From Congeria kusceri (lineage: Eukaryota; Mollusca; Bivalvia; Myida; Dreissenidae), in assembly GCA_027627225.1 (NCBI GenBank), contig CM051034.1:2624501-2688500 (forward strand): 64,000 bases of DNA. Direction: 5' to 3'. Under the pieces are notes generated by a model that saw nothing but the letters and a program-made list of their open reading frames with translations, searched no databases and was not told where the DNA came from. The position numbers and the translations under genes are program-made. Below, in pieces: positions 1-13,600 of the stretch (position 1 is the stretch's first letter; each line of letters opens with the position of its first letter).

Positions 1-805
1 TTAAAGTTTTTTTCAAAAGTTTTGTAACTTCAAAACTACATAAGTTATTCACTTGAAACTTGGAATATACCTTTGTCATCAACTCCATTATCAAGGGCAA
101 CATTCCCTATAACTCTGTTTTGTATTTTGACAGAGTGATGTCCCTTTTTCACATAGATTTTCTGGTTACGGTTTATATTCAAAAGTTTTGTAACTGCAAT
201 ACTACACAAGCTATTCACTTGAAACTTGGAACTAACCTTTTTCATCAACTCCAGTATCAGGGTGAACATTCCCCATAACTCTATTTTGTATTTTGACAGA
301 GTTATGCCACCTTTTTCACTTAGATTTTCTGTTTAAAGTTGATATTCAAAAGTTTGGTAACTTCAAAACTACATAAGTTATTCACTTGAAACTTGGAACT
401 AAACTTTGTCATCAACTCCAGTATCAAGGGCAACATTCCTTATAACTCTGTTTTGTATTTTGACAGAGTTATGCATAGATTTTTTGGTTAAAGTTTATAT
501 TCAAAGGTTTTGTAACTTAAAGACTACATAAGTTATTCATTTGAAACTTGGAACTAACCTTTGTCATCCACTCCAGTATCAGGGTGAACATTCCCCATAA
601 CTCTGTTTTGTATTTTGACAGAGTTAGCCCACTTTTTACACAGACTTTGTTGTTAAAGTTTTTGTTCCAAACATTTATAAACTATTCAAGGCTTCACTTA
701 AAAGCTGTGTATTTTAACAAATGTATGTCCCTTCTACTATCCAAAATATGTACCAACTGAAATACTTTGAATAGTCGAGCGCGCTGTCCTCTGACAGCTC
801 TTGTT
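1..805 (+). mobile_element. HINE-like element, left end outside window
   Basis: Four copies of a ~165 bp unit (recurring acttgaaacttgg at about 51, 218, 384, 541), followed by the end motif with hairpin GCTGTC-ctct-GACAGC and then tcttgtt. The small ORFs here are artefacts of the repeat. Confidence 0.7.
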
Positions 806-1019
806 AAGTGTCCCAATACTTAGGGTTATTACGGTAGATATTTAAACCTGTATGGACTGTGACACCCAAATGGATTAAGAATCCTATATGAATTATGGCA
901 CATTTAGTAATGGTGGCACTTATATTAATTAAGACACCTATGTGGATTAAACTTAGGATATTTATGGCCCTCTGACTGTTAAAGTTTGTTTGTTTTGTTT
1001 TTGTTTGTTTGGATTTTTT

Positions 1020-1302
1020 GCCTTTTTTAACAGTATTTCAGTCATATCACGTCGATCAGTTAACCTACTCACACTTTTCCTGGGCAAGCTTAGCCAGTCT
1101 AAGCAGTTTACCAATACTAAGTGCACATACTTATGCCAGTAACTGACAACTGCCCTACTTGAATTAGAGGTAAGGGGAGAACGGGCGTAGAAATAATTTC
1201 ATGACCAATCCCCACACAAGTTATGTGGCCGGGCTGGGGTTCGAACTCACGAACCCTGGATTGACAGTCCAGTGCTCTACCAACTGAGCTATCCGGGCGG
1301 GC
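1020..1302 (-). mobile_element. tRNA-derived SINE, copy 1
   Basis: On the minus strand a tRNA-like head (agctcagttggtagag, then gagttcgaaccccag) is followed by a body shared with 19746-19990 and 56147-56370, ending near gtgagtaggttaactgatc. It lies upstream of the first GALC exon in the window. Confidence 0.8.
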
Positions 1303-1471
1303 TAAAAGATCTGAGTGCCAAACTTAGATTTAACTTAACCAGAGCAATAAAGTTGTTCCATATAATCTTTGGATTTCATTGGGTATTATTGTATGTTTAA
1401 ACTAAGCTTGAGATCAGAAATCTTCGTAGTCATCACCCAGAGCACTAGTATAGAATTTTCTCTCTATTCAG

Positions 1472-1611
1472 CCCATACTACCCAATTTGCCTGGCCAGGC
1501 TGGTACTACGCCCCCCACGGGTCGGGATCATCTCTCCTGAAAGACGGAGGAAGCATGGTGTCCCTTGTTAGTTGGGATAACATCCAGCTCACCATCGTCA
1601 TAGAAACCATG
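1472..1611 (+). CDS. GALC: GALC exon 1 of window
   Basis: Encodes AHTTQFAWPGWYY and a stretch ending in TIVIETM, matching the beta-sandwich part of GALC. The acceptor follows a pyrimidine tract ending attcag; the donor is ATG|gtttgt. The first codon is split, so a phase-1 intron and an earlier exon are expected left of the window. The A shown for the first codon assumes a G from that exon. Confidence 0.92.
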
Positions 1612-4600
1612 GTTTGTGATTGGTTGTCCGACGGCTTATTCACAAAGCACCAGAGGAACATTTTAACTTAAGACCAAATTTTCAGCGTAAAATGTTATAT
1701 CTGCTCACAAAAGTCTAATACAAGAAACATCTGTTCTGTATTTTAAAGTTTAAAGGGACTATGTCAACGAAAAATTGGCATCCTATTGAACTTTAAATTA
1801 TATTATTTGATAGAAATGCTCTTTACTAAGACACGTGCATTAAATATATAAAAATAATATAATACACAATAAGATATTTGATAAAAACAAAATAGCAAAA
1901 AAACCTGAAAAAATTAAAACCCCAAGCGGGTATCGAACTCACGACTTTGGAGCCATACGAAGAATTGACAGTAGACATCAATTTAACCAACTGCGTTTAC
2001 ATGCTTGGCAATGAGTCGTTTGTAAACTATACTTCTATAAAATGCTTACGATTCTGACGTCAAAATGTAAACAGGAAAATGGCCAAACAAACACAACCGC
2101 TCACTGACGTCAAAACGTAAACAGGAAAATGGCCAAACAAACACAACCGCTCACTGACGTCAAAATGTAAACAGGAACAGGGCCAAACAAACAACCGCTC
2201 ACTGACGTCAAAACGTCAACAGGAAAATGGCCAAACAAACACAACCGCTCACTGACGTCAAAATGTAAACAAGAACAGGGCCAAACAAACACAACCGCTC
2301 ACTGACGTCAAAACGTAAACAGGAAAATGGCCAAACAAACACAACCGCTCACTGACGTCAAAATATAAACAGGAACAGGGCCAAACAAACACAACCGCTC
2401 ACTGACGTCAAAACGTAAACACGAAAATGGCCAAACAAACACAACCGCTCACTGACGTCAAAATGTAAACAGGAACAGGGCCAAACAAACACAACCGCTC
2501 ACTGACGTCAAAACGTAAACACGAAAATGGCCAAACAAACACAACCGCTCACTGACGTCAAAATGTAAACAGGAACAGGGCCAAACAAACACAACCATAA
2601 AATAAATGGATTGTCATCTCATACTCTTTCCCTGTTTTAACCGTTATTATATTATATTATATTATTATATTATATGCCAGTATTACCCTTCTCGAGGAAG
2701 TGTAGTAAATGCTGCGGTACTAGCACCATATTTTGTCTGCATTAAATGCGCATTTAGTACACTATTAGTACACTTACTGTATTTTTTCTGTACTTTTTCT
2801 GCGTTTTTTACAAAAAAGTCTATTAATGCACAAGAAAGTACACTTAAAATACACTTAAGTGTATTTTTTTCAAGATATAGTGTATTTTTCAAGGAGAAAA
2901 AATACACTTTAAATGCACTTTAGTGTATTACTGCAGGAAACATGCAGAAAGAATACACTTTTCTGTAATAAGTGTATTTTTTCTGCATTTTCAAGTGTAT
3001 TCAATGCGCATTTAACGCAGAAAACGTACGGTGCCAATACCGCAGCATTTAATGCGCATTAAATGCGTATTTAATACACTTTTTCGAGTAGGGTAATATC
3101 AAAATGTCAGATTTTTAAAAGAAATTGCCCCCTTGAGGGCCTTTTCTCTGACATAGTCCCTTTAAACATTTTACTGTAAATATATCTATATAATCATGAA
3201 ACATTCACATACTTTGTTTTATGAATGTAAGAAAGAAGTTCTTTACCTAAACTTTGTGAATATAAGTCCTGTTGTACCCCTGAGTCAACAATATTTGGAC
3301 TACATTAAGAAAATGAGTTTAAGGTCAAGGTTACTGTGACTAAAAATAAAAAAACAGTTTCTGCTCAATAACTCGAGAACAAATTTATTAAAACATTTTT
3401 TTTTTAATGAAACGCAATTTATAGATATCGTTTAGCGAGACATTGCATGAGATTGCATATGGGGTGGGTGGGCTCAAGATCACTATTTTGAAAATTAGAA
3501 AAATGCTTTCCACTCAGTAACTCGAGAGTGAATTTAACTTTGTTTAAGTGGCCCTTACTATCCAAACCTCTTCTATCTAAACAGTTTGTTTTAGAAGAAA
3601 TGCCAGTAGCTCTGGCTAGTACTAGAAAAGTTGAGCGCGCTGTCCTCCAACAGCTCTTGTGGTGGTAACTGGTAATTTGAACATTCTACATTTAAACATT
3701 AATTATACCCCCACGTAAAAAAAATTGGACTTATATAGGAATCGTGCATGTTGGTCTGTATGTCGGTACATTGGTACGTCCCATATTTCATTTCCGCTCA
3801 ATAACTTCGTAATGCCTGGAAGGATTTTAATATAATTTCAGATTATTATTCCCCATGACTTGTAATTTTGACATGACATGACGATGTGTCGTGTACATGA
3901 CCCATGCGTGTCCGTCAAAGGTCAAGGTCACAATTCAAGGTCAAAGGTCAAATACTTTCGTTTTCGTTCCTTAACTTCTTAATGCCTGGAAAGATTTTAA
4001 TATAACTTCAGATAAATATTCTCCATGACCAGATGATGTGTCACATACATGATTCATGCTTGTACTTCAAGGGTCAAGGTCACAATTCAAGGTCAAAGGT
4101 CAAATACAGGTAAAATACTTCTATATTGTTTGTGCTCCATAACTTCGTAATGCCTGGAAGGATTTTAATATAACTTCAAATTATTATTCCCCATGACCAG
4201 ACAATGTGTTGCATTTATCACCCATGCGTGTCCATCAAAGGTCAAGGTCACAATTCAAGGTCAAAGGTCAAATACTTGTATTTCGTCTCAGCTCCATAAC
4301 TTTGTAATGCATGAAAGATTTTAATATAACTTCAAATTATTATTCCCATCAAAGGTCAAGGTCACAATTCAAGGTTAAAAGTCAAATACTTGTATTTCAT
4401 TTCCGCTCCATAACTTCATAATGCCAAATAAGATTTTAATATAACTTCAAATAAATATTCCTCATGACCAGCTGGTGACCATATGATGTGTAGTGAACAT
4501 GACCCGTGTTTGTAGGTCAAAGGTCAAGGTCGCAATTTAAAGTCAAAGTTTTAATATTTGCATTTTGTTCCTCTCTGTAACTTGTAAATGCCTGGAAGGA

Positions 4601-7600
4601 TTTTAATATACTTAAAATTGTTACTACTCCACATGACTAGACAATGTGTCACGCACATGTCTCATGCTTATCAGTCTAAGGTCATCGTCATAATTCAAGG
4701 TAAAATATGTGTGAATCATTTTTGCTTGTACTCTTCATTTTGCATTTCAAGCTCATTTTTCCTTTTATGCAGGTCATAAATTTTGTCAGTAAATACATTG
4801 TTCTGTGTCAAAGCTCTACATCTGTGTCAAAACTCTACATGTGTGCCAAAGCGGTGTGTGTGGGTATTAATCACCTTTAGTGATAGCTCTAGTTTCTTCT
4901 AGACTTGTATCTATTATACATCCTGTAGTTATGATCCAATATGTTAGCTAATAAAAATTCAAAACCTCATTCCTTCAGAGCCGAAACCATTCTGTGTGTA
5001 TCCGTCCATTCCTGCCGGAGTATGACGTCAAGCCTCAGAACATCACTATTCAGCTCCAGGGATACTTTGTAAGTCAGATACTTCTCTAAATTTTCTGTCA
5101 TCTTTGTCTAACCTGTCATTTTTCAGCCAGCATAACGAATGAACATCATAATTCAACTCTGTGAGTTTTGTGCTAAACTCACATGCCATGAAAAGTCCAC
5201 ATGCAATGACCGTAAATGATGTTATTTAACATTCCATGCCCATTGGTCATAAGGAACATTCAGTATTAATACAAAAATATTGTCTTCTTTTATTGATTCA
5301 TTGATTGTCATTTTTCTTAGAAGGTTGGAACCAGGCCAATGAACATTACATGATTAGATTTTGGTGGTGATAAGGATTACTGTCCAGTGATATTTTTCAG
5401 GGACAATTTGGGGCCGAAATTTGGCCGCATTTCCCTGTTAAAAGCGTACATATTTTTCCCCTATATCCGCCTTAAAATTCCCCACAGAATGTAAGCTTTA
5501 TTTTGAAAACAAAAATGACCAAAATCGACAAATATTTTCTAAGATAGAGGCAATTTCGTAAACAATCCCAGCAATTGTTCATCAAACCAACCGTCTTCAT
5601 ATTTGTCTAATTCCAGGCACAGTTGCCGAGCATGTTTGTGTTTTACAGCAAACTTGGTTTTGATGGCGAGGACTCGATCTTGTTCAAAGACATGGGAACA
5701 ATACCGGTAACAGATCTTTAAGTTACTTAATGTCAAATTATTAAAATAAAAAGTCAATACTTAACAGTTTTTGTGCGTTTCTATTCAATGATCTTTCAAA
5801 TTAAAAATGAAACATTGTTTAAATTTCTTTTTGGTTAAGGGTTGAGATTGTTTTTACTTGTATTTTATTTGTGGATTGAAATTGATTTATTTTATGCTTT
5901 CCAGTGATTTGTAGGGAAATATCAGTGAAAGAAAAGGTAATTAGCTGTTTTAAAATGGTGGAAATCACAACTCTGATAATTTTCACTGGTTCTTGATTTA
6001 ATACAGTAAATGAAACAGATTGTCAATGATGCCGGAAGCAAAATTGGGAAATGACGTAATTGTTTTCATGTCATCCGCGATATTTTCCAACAGATAGCAA
6101 TTCAAATGTAAAAATACAGTGGAAAAAAGCTTAAAATAAAAAGAAAATTTGTTGATTTCGGTGTACGAACGTATTTTATTTCACTCTTGATCATTTCACC
6201 TATTGTGAAAATACTATTTTCGATTAACACATGTGAAATAAAATGCAATCTTCTAAGAATTCAACAAATATCCTCTATACATTTGATTGTTAAATGTTGT
6301 ATGAATTATGTGGTTTTTGCATTGAAACGAAAGTATTTCCATGTGAATGGCCTTCATGGTTGTGGGATCCAGTACAGGTAAATAGAGAATATATGGTTGG
6401 TGACTTGATATCATGTGATATCAGATGAGTCCGATATGGCGTAGGAAAAAGGCGAGGCTTGCCGAGCCTTTTCCTATGCCATATCGGACAAGTCTGATAT
6501 CACATTATATCAAACGTCACCTACTTATTATGCCACGTTTTGCAAATATTGTTTTTATAATTAATAAAATAAAATAAATTAATTAAATCGCAACATTTCG
6601 CATTTACAGTACAACACAATATGCAAATGAGACTGCCTGATGCATAGTTACGCCTAAAAAATAGTTTTTGTTAAAATCATCAACAATTTAACATTTTAAA
6701 ACACATTGAACCAATAAACAAAAAAATGAAGCGAGAAATTGCTACTTATTGGAACATTGAACATGATATAAATATATTTACGTCATTTTATATATTAACA
6801 CACACAAGAAGAAGTGTGCAGTCGACATAACGATTAAGGTACTTCTCAACTGTTTGCAGTTTGTGTGTAATGTGAATATTCAACAATAAAACAAATTTAA
6901 GAGTAAAACAACCCGTGGATTTATTATCAAGTGAATCGTTATTCAACTTTTCTATCAGTGCATAATGTTGAGATGCGATGTAAAACTGGGTGGGGAAAGC
7001 AACTGCACTCAGGATTCGGAGATGCAGCCTGCCGTGTTTGCGATGTAAGCTGCATAATATTGGTGGGACAGCATTGGGTATCACAGAGCTTCTGTATCAC
7101 GTGCTTCCTGGTGGGACTGCAATGGGTATCACAGAGCTTCTGTATCACGTGCTTCCTGGCGGGACAGCAATGGGTATCACAGAGCTTCTGTATCACGTGC
7201 TTCCTGGTGGGACAGCAATGGGTATCACAGAGCTTCTGTATCACGTGCTTCCTGGTGGGACAGCAATGGGTATCACAGAGCTTCTGTATATCACGTGCTT
7301 CCTGGTGGGACAGCAATGGGTATCACAGAGCTTCTGTATCACGTGCTTCCTGGCGGGACTGCAATGGGTATCACAGAGCTTCTGTATCACGTGCTTCCTG
7401 GTGGGACAGCAATGGGTATCACAGAGCTTCTGTATATCACGTGCTTCCTGGTGGGACAGCAATGGGTATCACAGAGCTTCTGTATCACGTGCTTCCTGGT
7501 GGGACAGCAATGGGTATCACAGAGCTTCTGTATCACGTGCTTCCTGGCGGGACAGCAATGGGTATCACAGAGCTTCTGTATCACGTGCTTCCTGGTGGGA

Positions 7601-10600
7601 CAGCAATGGGTATCACAGAGCTTCTGTATCACGTGCTTCCTGGTGGGACTGCAATGGGTATCACAGAGCTTCTGTATATCACGTGCTTCCTGGCGGGACA
7701 GCAATGGGTATCACAGAGCTTCTGTATCACGTGCTTCCTGGTGGGACAGCAATGGGTATCACAGAGCTTCTGTATCACGTGCTTCCTGGTGGGACAGCAA
7801 TGGGTATCACAGAGCTTCTGTATCACGTGCTTCCTGGTGGGACAGCAATGGGTATCACAGAGCTTCTGTATATCACGTGCTTCCTGGTGGGACAGCAATG
7901 GGTATCACAGAGCTTCTGTATATCACGTGCTTCCTGGTGGGACAGCAATGGGTATCACAGAGCTTCTGTATCACGTGCTTCCTGGTGGGACAGCAATGGG
8001 TATCACAGAGCTTCTGTATCACGTGCTTCCTGGTGGGACAGCAATGGGTATCACAGAGCTTCTGTATCACGTGCTTCCTGGTGGGACAGCAATGGGTATC
8101 ACAGAGCTTCTGTATCATGTGCTTCCTGGTGGGACTGCAATGGGTATCACAGAGCTTCTGTATCACGTGCTTCCTGGTGGGACAGCAATGGGTATCACAG
8201 AGCTTCTGTATATCACGTGCTTCTTTTTGGGACAGCAATGGGTATCACAGAGCTTCTGTATATCACGTGCTTCCTGGTGGGACAGCAATGGGTATCACAG
8301 AGCTTCTGTATCACGTGCTTCCTGGTGGGACAGCAATGGGTATCACAGAGCTTCTGTATCACGTGCTTCCTGGCAGAGTCAGCAATTGGTGAGTGTCCTG
8401 GTAATACCATCTTGAGTGCACAAATAAGTCAAATTATAACCCTTTGCCTTATTATTTGCCTTACAGTATGCAATAAACATTTTAGAGCCATAGGAGCCAA
8501 CTGAGTATATATCTATGTAAATATTTATAGAATTAATTAAGTCATTTATTCAAATATGCTGTTTTGTTAATGTCAAGGTGACAGAATTTCTTACATATTT
8601 TCAGGTTCACAGCAGTGAAAACAAAAAGTTGACACGCGTGTGAAAAGTTGTTGCAACAGACTGAGAGTAACAATTTTTGATGTGACAATTTCTAGACACT
8701 ACTGTACAGAATTTAGCTAGTGAATATGTGTTAGTGTATCAATAGGCAGATTATCTCGTTTATAAGTTCCAAACTGCATTTAACTAGTTGTTATTTCAGT
8801 AAATTAATTAATAAAACTTTTTTTTTCAATTTCATGTTCTTCCATGGTTGTGCATCATTTCCCTTATTTTCTTTTCCTCATTTATTTCCCTATTTCATGT
8901 TGGACTAAAATATTAAGTTAAAACACATTGACTTTTCTGCATTTTATTTTAACTAAACCTATTGTTTATAATTTTTAAAGCCATGTTTTTCTTTGACTTT
9001 TAAATTTTCTTTACTGGCTTTAGAAGTAAATTGATTTGTTGTGAATCAAATTAAAATGTCTAGTGTTTATTTGAATTTCTAACTAAAAGTAAGAGTTCAT
9101 TTTTGTTAAATTGCCCATAATTTCTTAAACAGCATGTCGTTGTTTTTTTACTTTTTTATTTCATTTTATTTTTGTACACTTCATTTCAAATAAAATGGTT
9201 GTTGTTACCTGGCTAGATTCTAGTATTTTGTTTGGTTCTTGTGATTAAAAGTAGGGACTTACTTGTTGATACAATTATGGTCTGAGTGATTTCGTTTCAT
9301 ATCCTTAGCCATTTTTTTCTGTATAGATAAAATAAACAGGCACAACATTTTATCCAATTCTTTAATAAATTTCAAATTGTGTGATATCTGATTGTAATTT
9401 TTTCAGCTTTTAAAAATGTCAGCTTTCTAAGTTTTTATTGACAGGTTTTCTATGCTGTGCATTGCATGATTTTGCATAATGCTTATTTGACATAATAACT
9501 TATTTCTTGCTAATTGAATAATATTTAAATGTTTTGTTCCAGTAAATTTTATTTTTGTGAATTAAAATGTAATTCTATAGATCTATTCTTTTTACATTTT
9601 AACGAAGTAAGTGACATTCCACGCCTACAAAAAGTAGTTCAGAGATGTGGGCGGGACTAAACAATCCTTGCACACGACACAGTAGCATGATATTCGTTAA
9701 TGTGGGCGGAGCTAAAACATGTTATCAGTCAGGGACATGATATTACAGAACGTAGGCGGGGTTAATTTGTGTTATCGGTCAGTGGTATGATAATGCTTAA
9801 AAATATTGGGTCAGCATCTTCAACGTAATTGTGCACTGGTGGCATAATACTATTTCAACTATGGTCATGAGCGTAAAAAAAATCAGTGACGTCAGACTTT
9901 GTGTCTGTTGTTTGACAACTCAGTAGAATCAGGCCCCAGTTTTCCAAAATGTCTTAAGTATAATAAGAAAGCTCACCATTTTTATAATTCAATAAAGTGT
10001 GCATAAATTAAATTGTAAAGACATATGTTTCATTTGGAATATCACTTGTACATCAGGGCCCAGTTGCTCAAACATTTAAATGCCAATAAAGCAAATACTG
10101 CAAGAAACTTGTTTATCAAACATTTTGTGCATTATTAAGCATAACATTTTGTATAAAATAAATGTGCAGTTTAAAAGTGTAACGTTTAATTAACATAAAA
10201 TAATCGATCCAAAATTTAACGACTGTTAGCTTAATGGGCCGTTAAAGTTTTGAGCAACTTGTCCCAGATGATCATAATAAAATTAATAAATAATATTTTC
10301 TGTTCAAGCATCAATTTTAGAATAATAATTTGATTGATGAATAAAAGACTCTAACCTGGTATTAAGAAAATTCGAGAAATTTGACCCAGTGTCTTGTATC
10401 CTGTCCTCCCCATTTAGGTGGTGAATGGAACAGTCCATAAACGATTATTAGGTGAATAAAACAGTCCATCTATGCATTATCCAATCTTCAGGTGGTGAAT
10501 GGAACAGTCCATATGTTTTTATCCAATATTCAGGTGCTGAATGGAACAGTACATATGTTTTTATCCAACATTCAGGTTCTGAATGGACAGTACATCTATG

Positions 10601-13600
10601 CTTTATCCAATAGTCAGGTGGTGAATAGAACAGTCCATCTTTGCTTTTATCCAATATCAGGTGGTGAAAAGATCAGTTCACTTGTTTTTATCCAATCTTC
10701 AGGTGGTGAATGGAACAGTATCTTTGCTTTTATCCAATAGTCAGGAGGTGAAGAGAACAGTCCACCTTTGCTTTTATCCAAACTTCAGGTGGTGAATGGA
10801 ACAGTCCAACTGAGTCTGGGGGTGGATGAGATGTACACACTGACTACCCTTGGGGCAGGCAGAAAGGGAAACTTCAGCAATGTGCCCTCACAAAAACCCT
10901 TCCCGTTACCATACATGGATGACTTTGAATGTAAGTACATGATGCCATTTGTGGTACACACTCGGGGAGATGAAATTTCTGCTTGTGATTTTGTCTGTTT
11001 GTCCTGACTATTATTCGCCAACCTATTCTTAGACTTAAGAATAAAAAATATTCTTGAAACTGTTCTGTTCTAAGAAAGCTGTTAATATCAAGCTTACTTG
11101 GTATTGAATAACACTAATTTTAGCATCCTTTATTTCGAATAATTTGTTAATGAAATAAGCGACATAAGTGCCCAGCATATTCGCGAAAGCAAGTCTTTTT
11201 TCTTGAGCATAACTCTGTTCTTTGTTCTTAAGTCTCAGAAAAGATTGGTAAAAACGGGCCCAGACTCAATTGTATACACCCACTGAGATGAAATGTCTGT
11301 GTCAGCATGCTTTCTGATTGTAATGCACCTATCAATATTTTCCCCCAGGGATGGAGCGGTGGGCAATCCCAGGGGAATTTGACTAATTGTATTTTGGGGG
11401 ATCTGATTCCCCACCCTAGAGCCAAGCATTTTTGTCTAAATCCCCTCATGCTTAATTGGTGTATCAATATACCAGGGGCCAATATTACCGGGATCTAAAT
11501 TCCGAACAAAGTCTATCTCCCGGGACCCGGAATCATTCGGCGTGTCTAATTCCCGTCTGTCGGGAATTGCTTTCAGTCTAAAGTCCCGTATATTCCCGCC
11601 GCTCCCCCCTGGGGGTAAATATTGATAGGTGCATAATATGGTGCATGCTGTTTTTCAAGCATTTGAATAACCAGGGCCCGTATTCACTAACTTTTTCTTG
11701 GACTTAAGCTTAAGAATAAAGATTATTTTTGAAACTGTTCTGTTCTAAAAGCACAGTAAATTTGAATCTTGTTTGGTATTTACTGTAGAATCACTTGAAT
11801 TCGCGGGGTGCAAATTTTGCGCACTTGCAATCGCTGACATATTCGCCCGGTCTTAAATTTGCGCAAAACCGCGACTGTGTTATAGAGGTATGAATCACTT
11901 TATTGTACAAAAACAATCACAATATAATTAAAAGAAATATGAATCTTTCATCAATTACAATGTAGTAAGAAATATTTAACTGAACTGTTTATGATTAAAA
12001 CATTGGGACAGTCACATATACCTGCCTATATTTATGAACGATTACTAACGTACATTTGAACAAATGTGTAAGCTCCCAAGGCTAAATTACGAAATTGGGA
12101 AATAATCGCGGTGGACATAAATTCGCACATTGGCTGGAGAGCGAAAAGCGTGAAAATTAGACCACCGCAAAAATTAGTGATTCCACAGTACCCACTCTTA
12201 TTACAATGTTACTCATTTAGAACAATTTATTATGATATCAGCAGCATCGGTACCCAGCATATTTGCAAAAGTAGAAGTATTTTTTTTCTTGAGTCTATGT
12301 CTGTTTTTTTAAATCTTAAGTCTAAGAATGGGTTGGTAAATACGTGCCAGAGAACCTGTCCGGTTCTGTCATACATGTATTTAATTGGTATATTTGCCTA
12401 CATGTGTGGAAATTTGAGTATATGCACAATAAATTAGGGCGAATTCTGGTGAAGTAAACTTGACATTTTCTCTGACAGTTATAAACATTTATTTACTAAC
12501 AAAATGTCGGTTTTGAGGCAATTACCGTAATACCAGTCGGACAGTGTATACATCATACACAATAAAATTTATGCCTCGGTTTTTATGTACATGTATTTTT
12601 AAGGTATAGCAAATTTCGCGCAAGCGTTACAATTTGTACGCTCGGGCGTATAGTAGTATGCCTGGTTGTCATCCTGGTCTATGAATGGCTTTTTTTTATT
12701 GTACAGAGATGTGTATCCAGAGTGACAATGTGTAAACTAAGCTGTATTTTTCTGTTGTATCCTTGTTTTATGAATTCAAATTCTAATTGATACTTTGTAG
12801 TGAATTTCAACACTCATGCATCTATTTTGTCTCAGCTTATGACGATTCAATAAAACCCAGTAATCTTTCTCAGCAAGGTGGCGCTTTTGAGGTCATAAAT
12901 ACACGTATTAGTCATGGCAACATATTGCGGCAGATGATTTTGGAATTGCCTATACATTGGTGTCTTGAAGAGTTCAAGCCTTTTAGCCCATGCAATATCA
13001 TTGGAAATGCAAGCTGGTATTTTCACAGGGCATCTTTGTGGTTATAGCGATGCAAATTGTTGTGTTTTTGAAATAACTCAACCTTTCAAAGGAATCTTTT
13101 AATGGGACTTATTCGCAGATTTTTTATATTATAATGCCCCCCATCGAAGAAGGCGGTGTATATTGATTTGCTAAGGTCTGTAGGTCGGTTGGTCGGTAGA
13201 TCACTTTCGTTTCCAATCTCTAAGTTCAACAGTTTTCATCTGATCTTCATCAAACTTCATGAAAATGTTTGTGGGCATAATATGTAGGTCAAGTTGTTGT
13301 TTTTTATAATCAGCCAGATTGCTCCAGGAATTGTGGATTTATGACCCTTGAATTATCAGAAATTGGCCTTTTTTGCCGTTTCCGCTCTCTAAGTCCAACA
13401 GTTTTCATCCAATCTTCATCAAACTTCATGAACATGTTTGTGGGCATAATATCTTGGCCAAGTTTAATAATCAGCCAAATCGCCTCAGTCATTGTGGAGT
13501 TATGGCCCTTGATTTATCTAAAATTGGCCGTTTTAGCAGTTTCTGTTCTCTAAGTCCAACAGTTCATAGCCAGTCTTCACTGAATTTGGTGAAAATCTTT

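Larger units (their letters stand above)
1754..3161. mobile_element. TTAA-flanked inverted-repeat element, copy 1, with nested inserts
   Basis: Terminal inverted repeats AGGGACTATGTCA / TGACATAGTCCCT directly flanked by TTAA on both sides, as in piggyBac-type elements. It holds a tRNA-like stretch (1920-1995, minus strand), a 50 bp satellite (2046-2600) and a nested inverted-repeat element (2683-3096). It sits in a GALC intron. No transposase ORF. Confidence 0.72.

Noticed and set aside
6931..8504. ORFs of 494, 504 and 365 codons on the plus strand and several on the minus strand
   Set aside because: They run through a 48 bp minisatellite in three frames at once and lie in a GALC intron; openness follows from the unit length.
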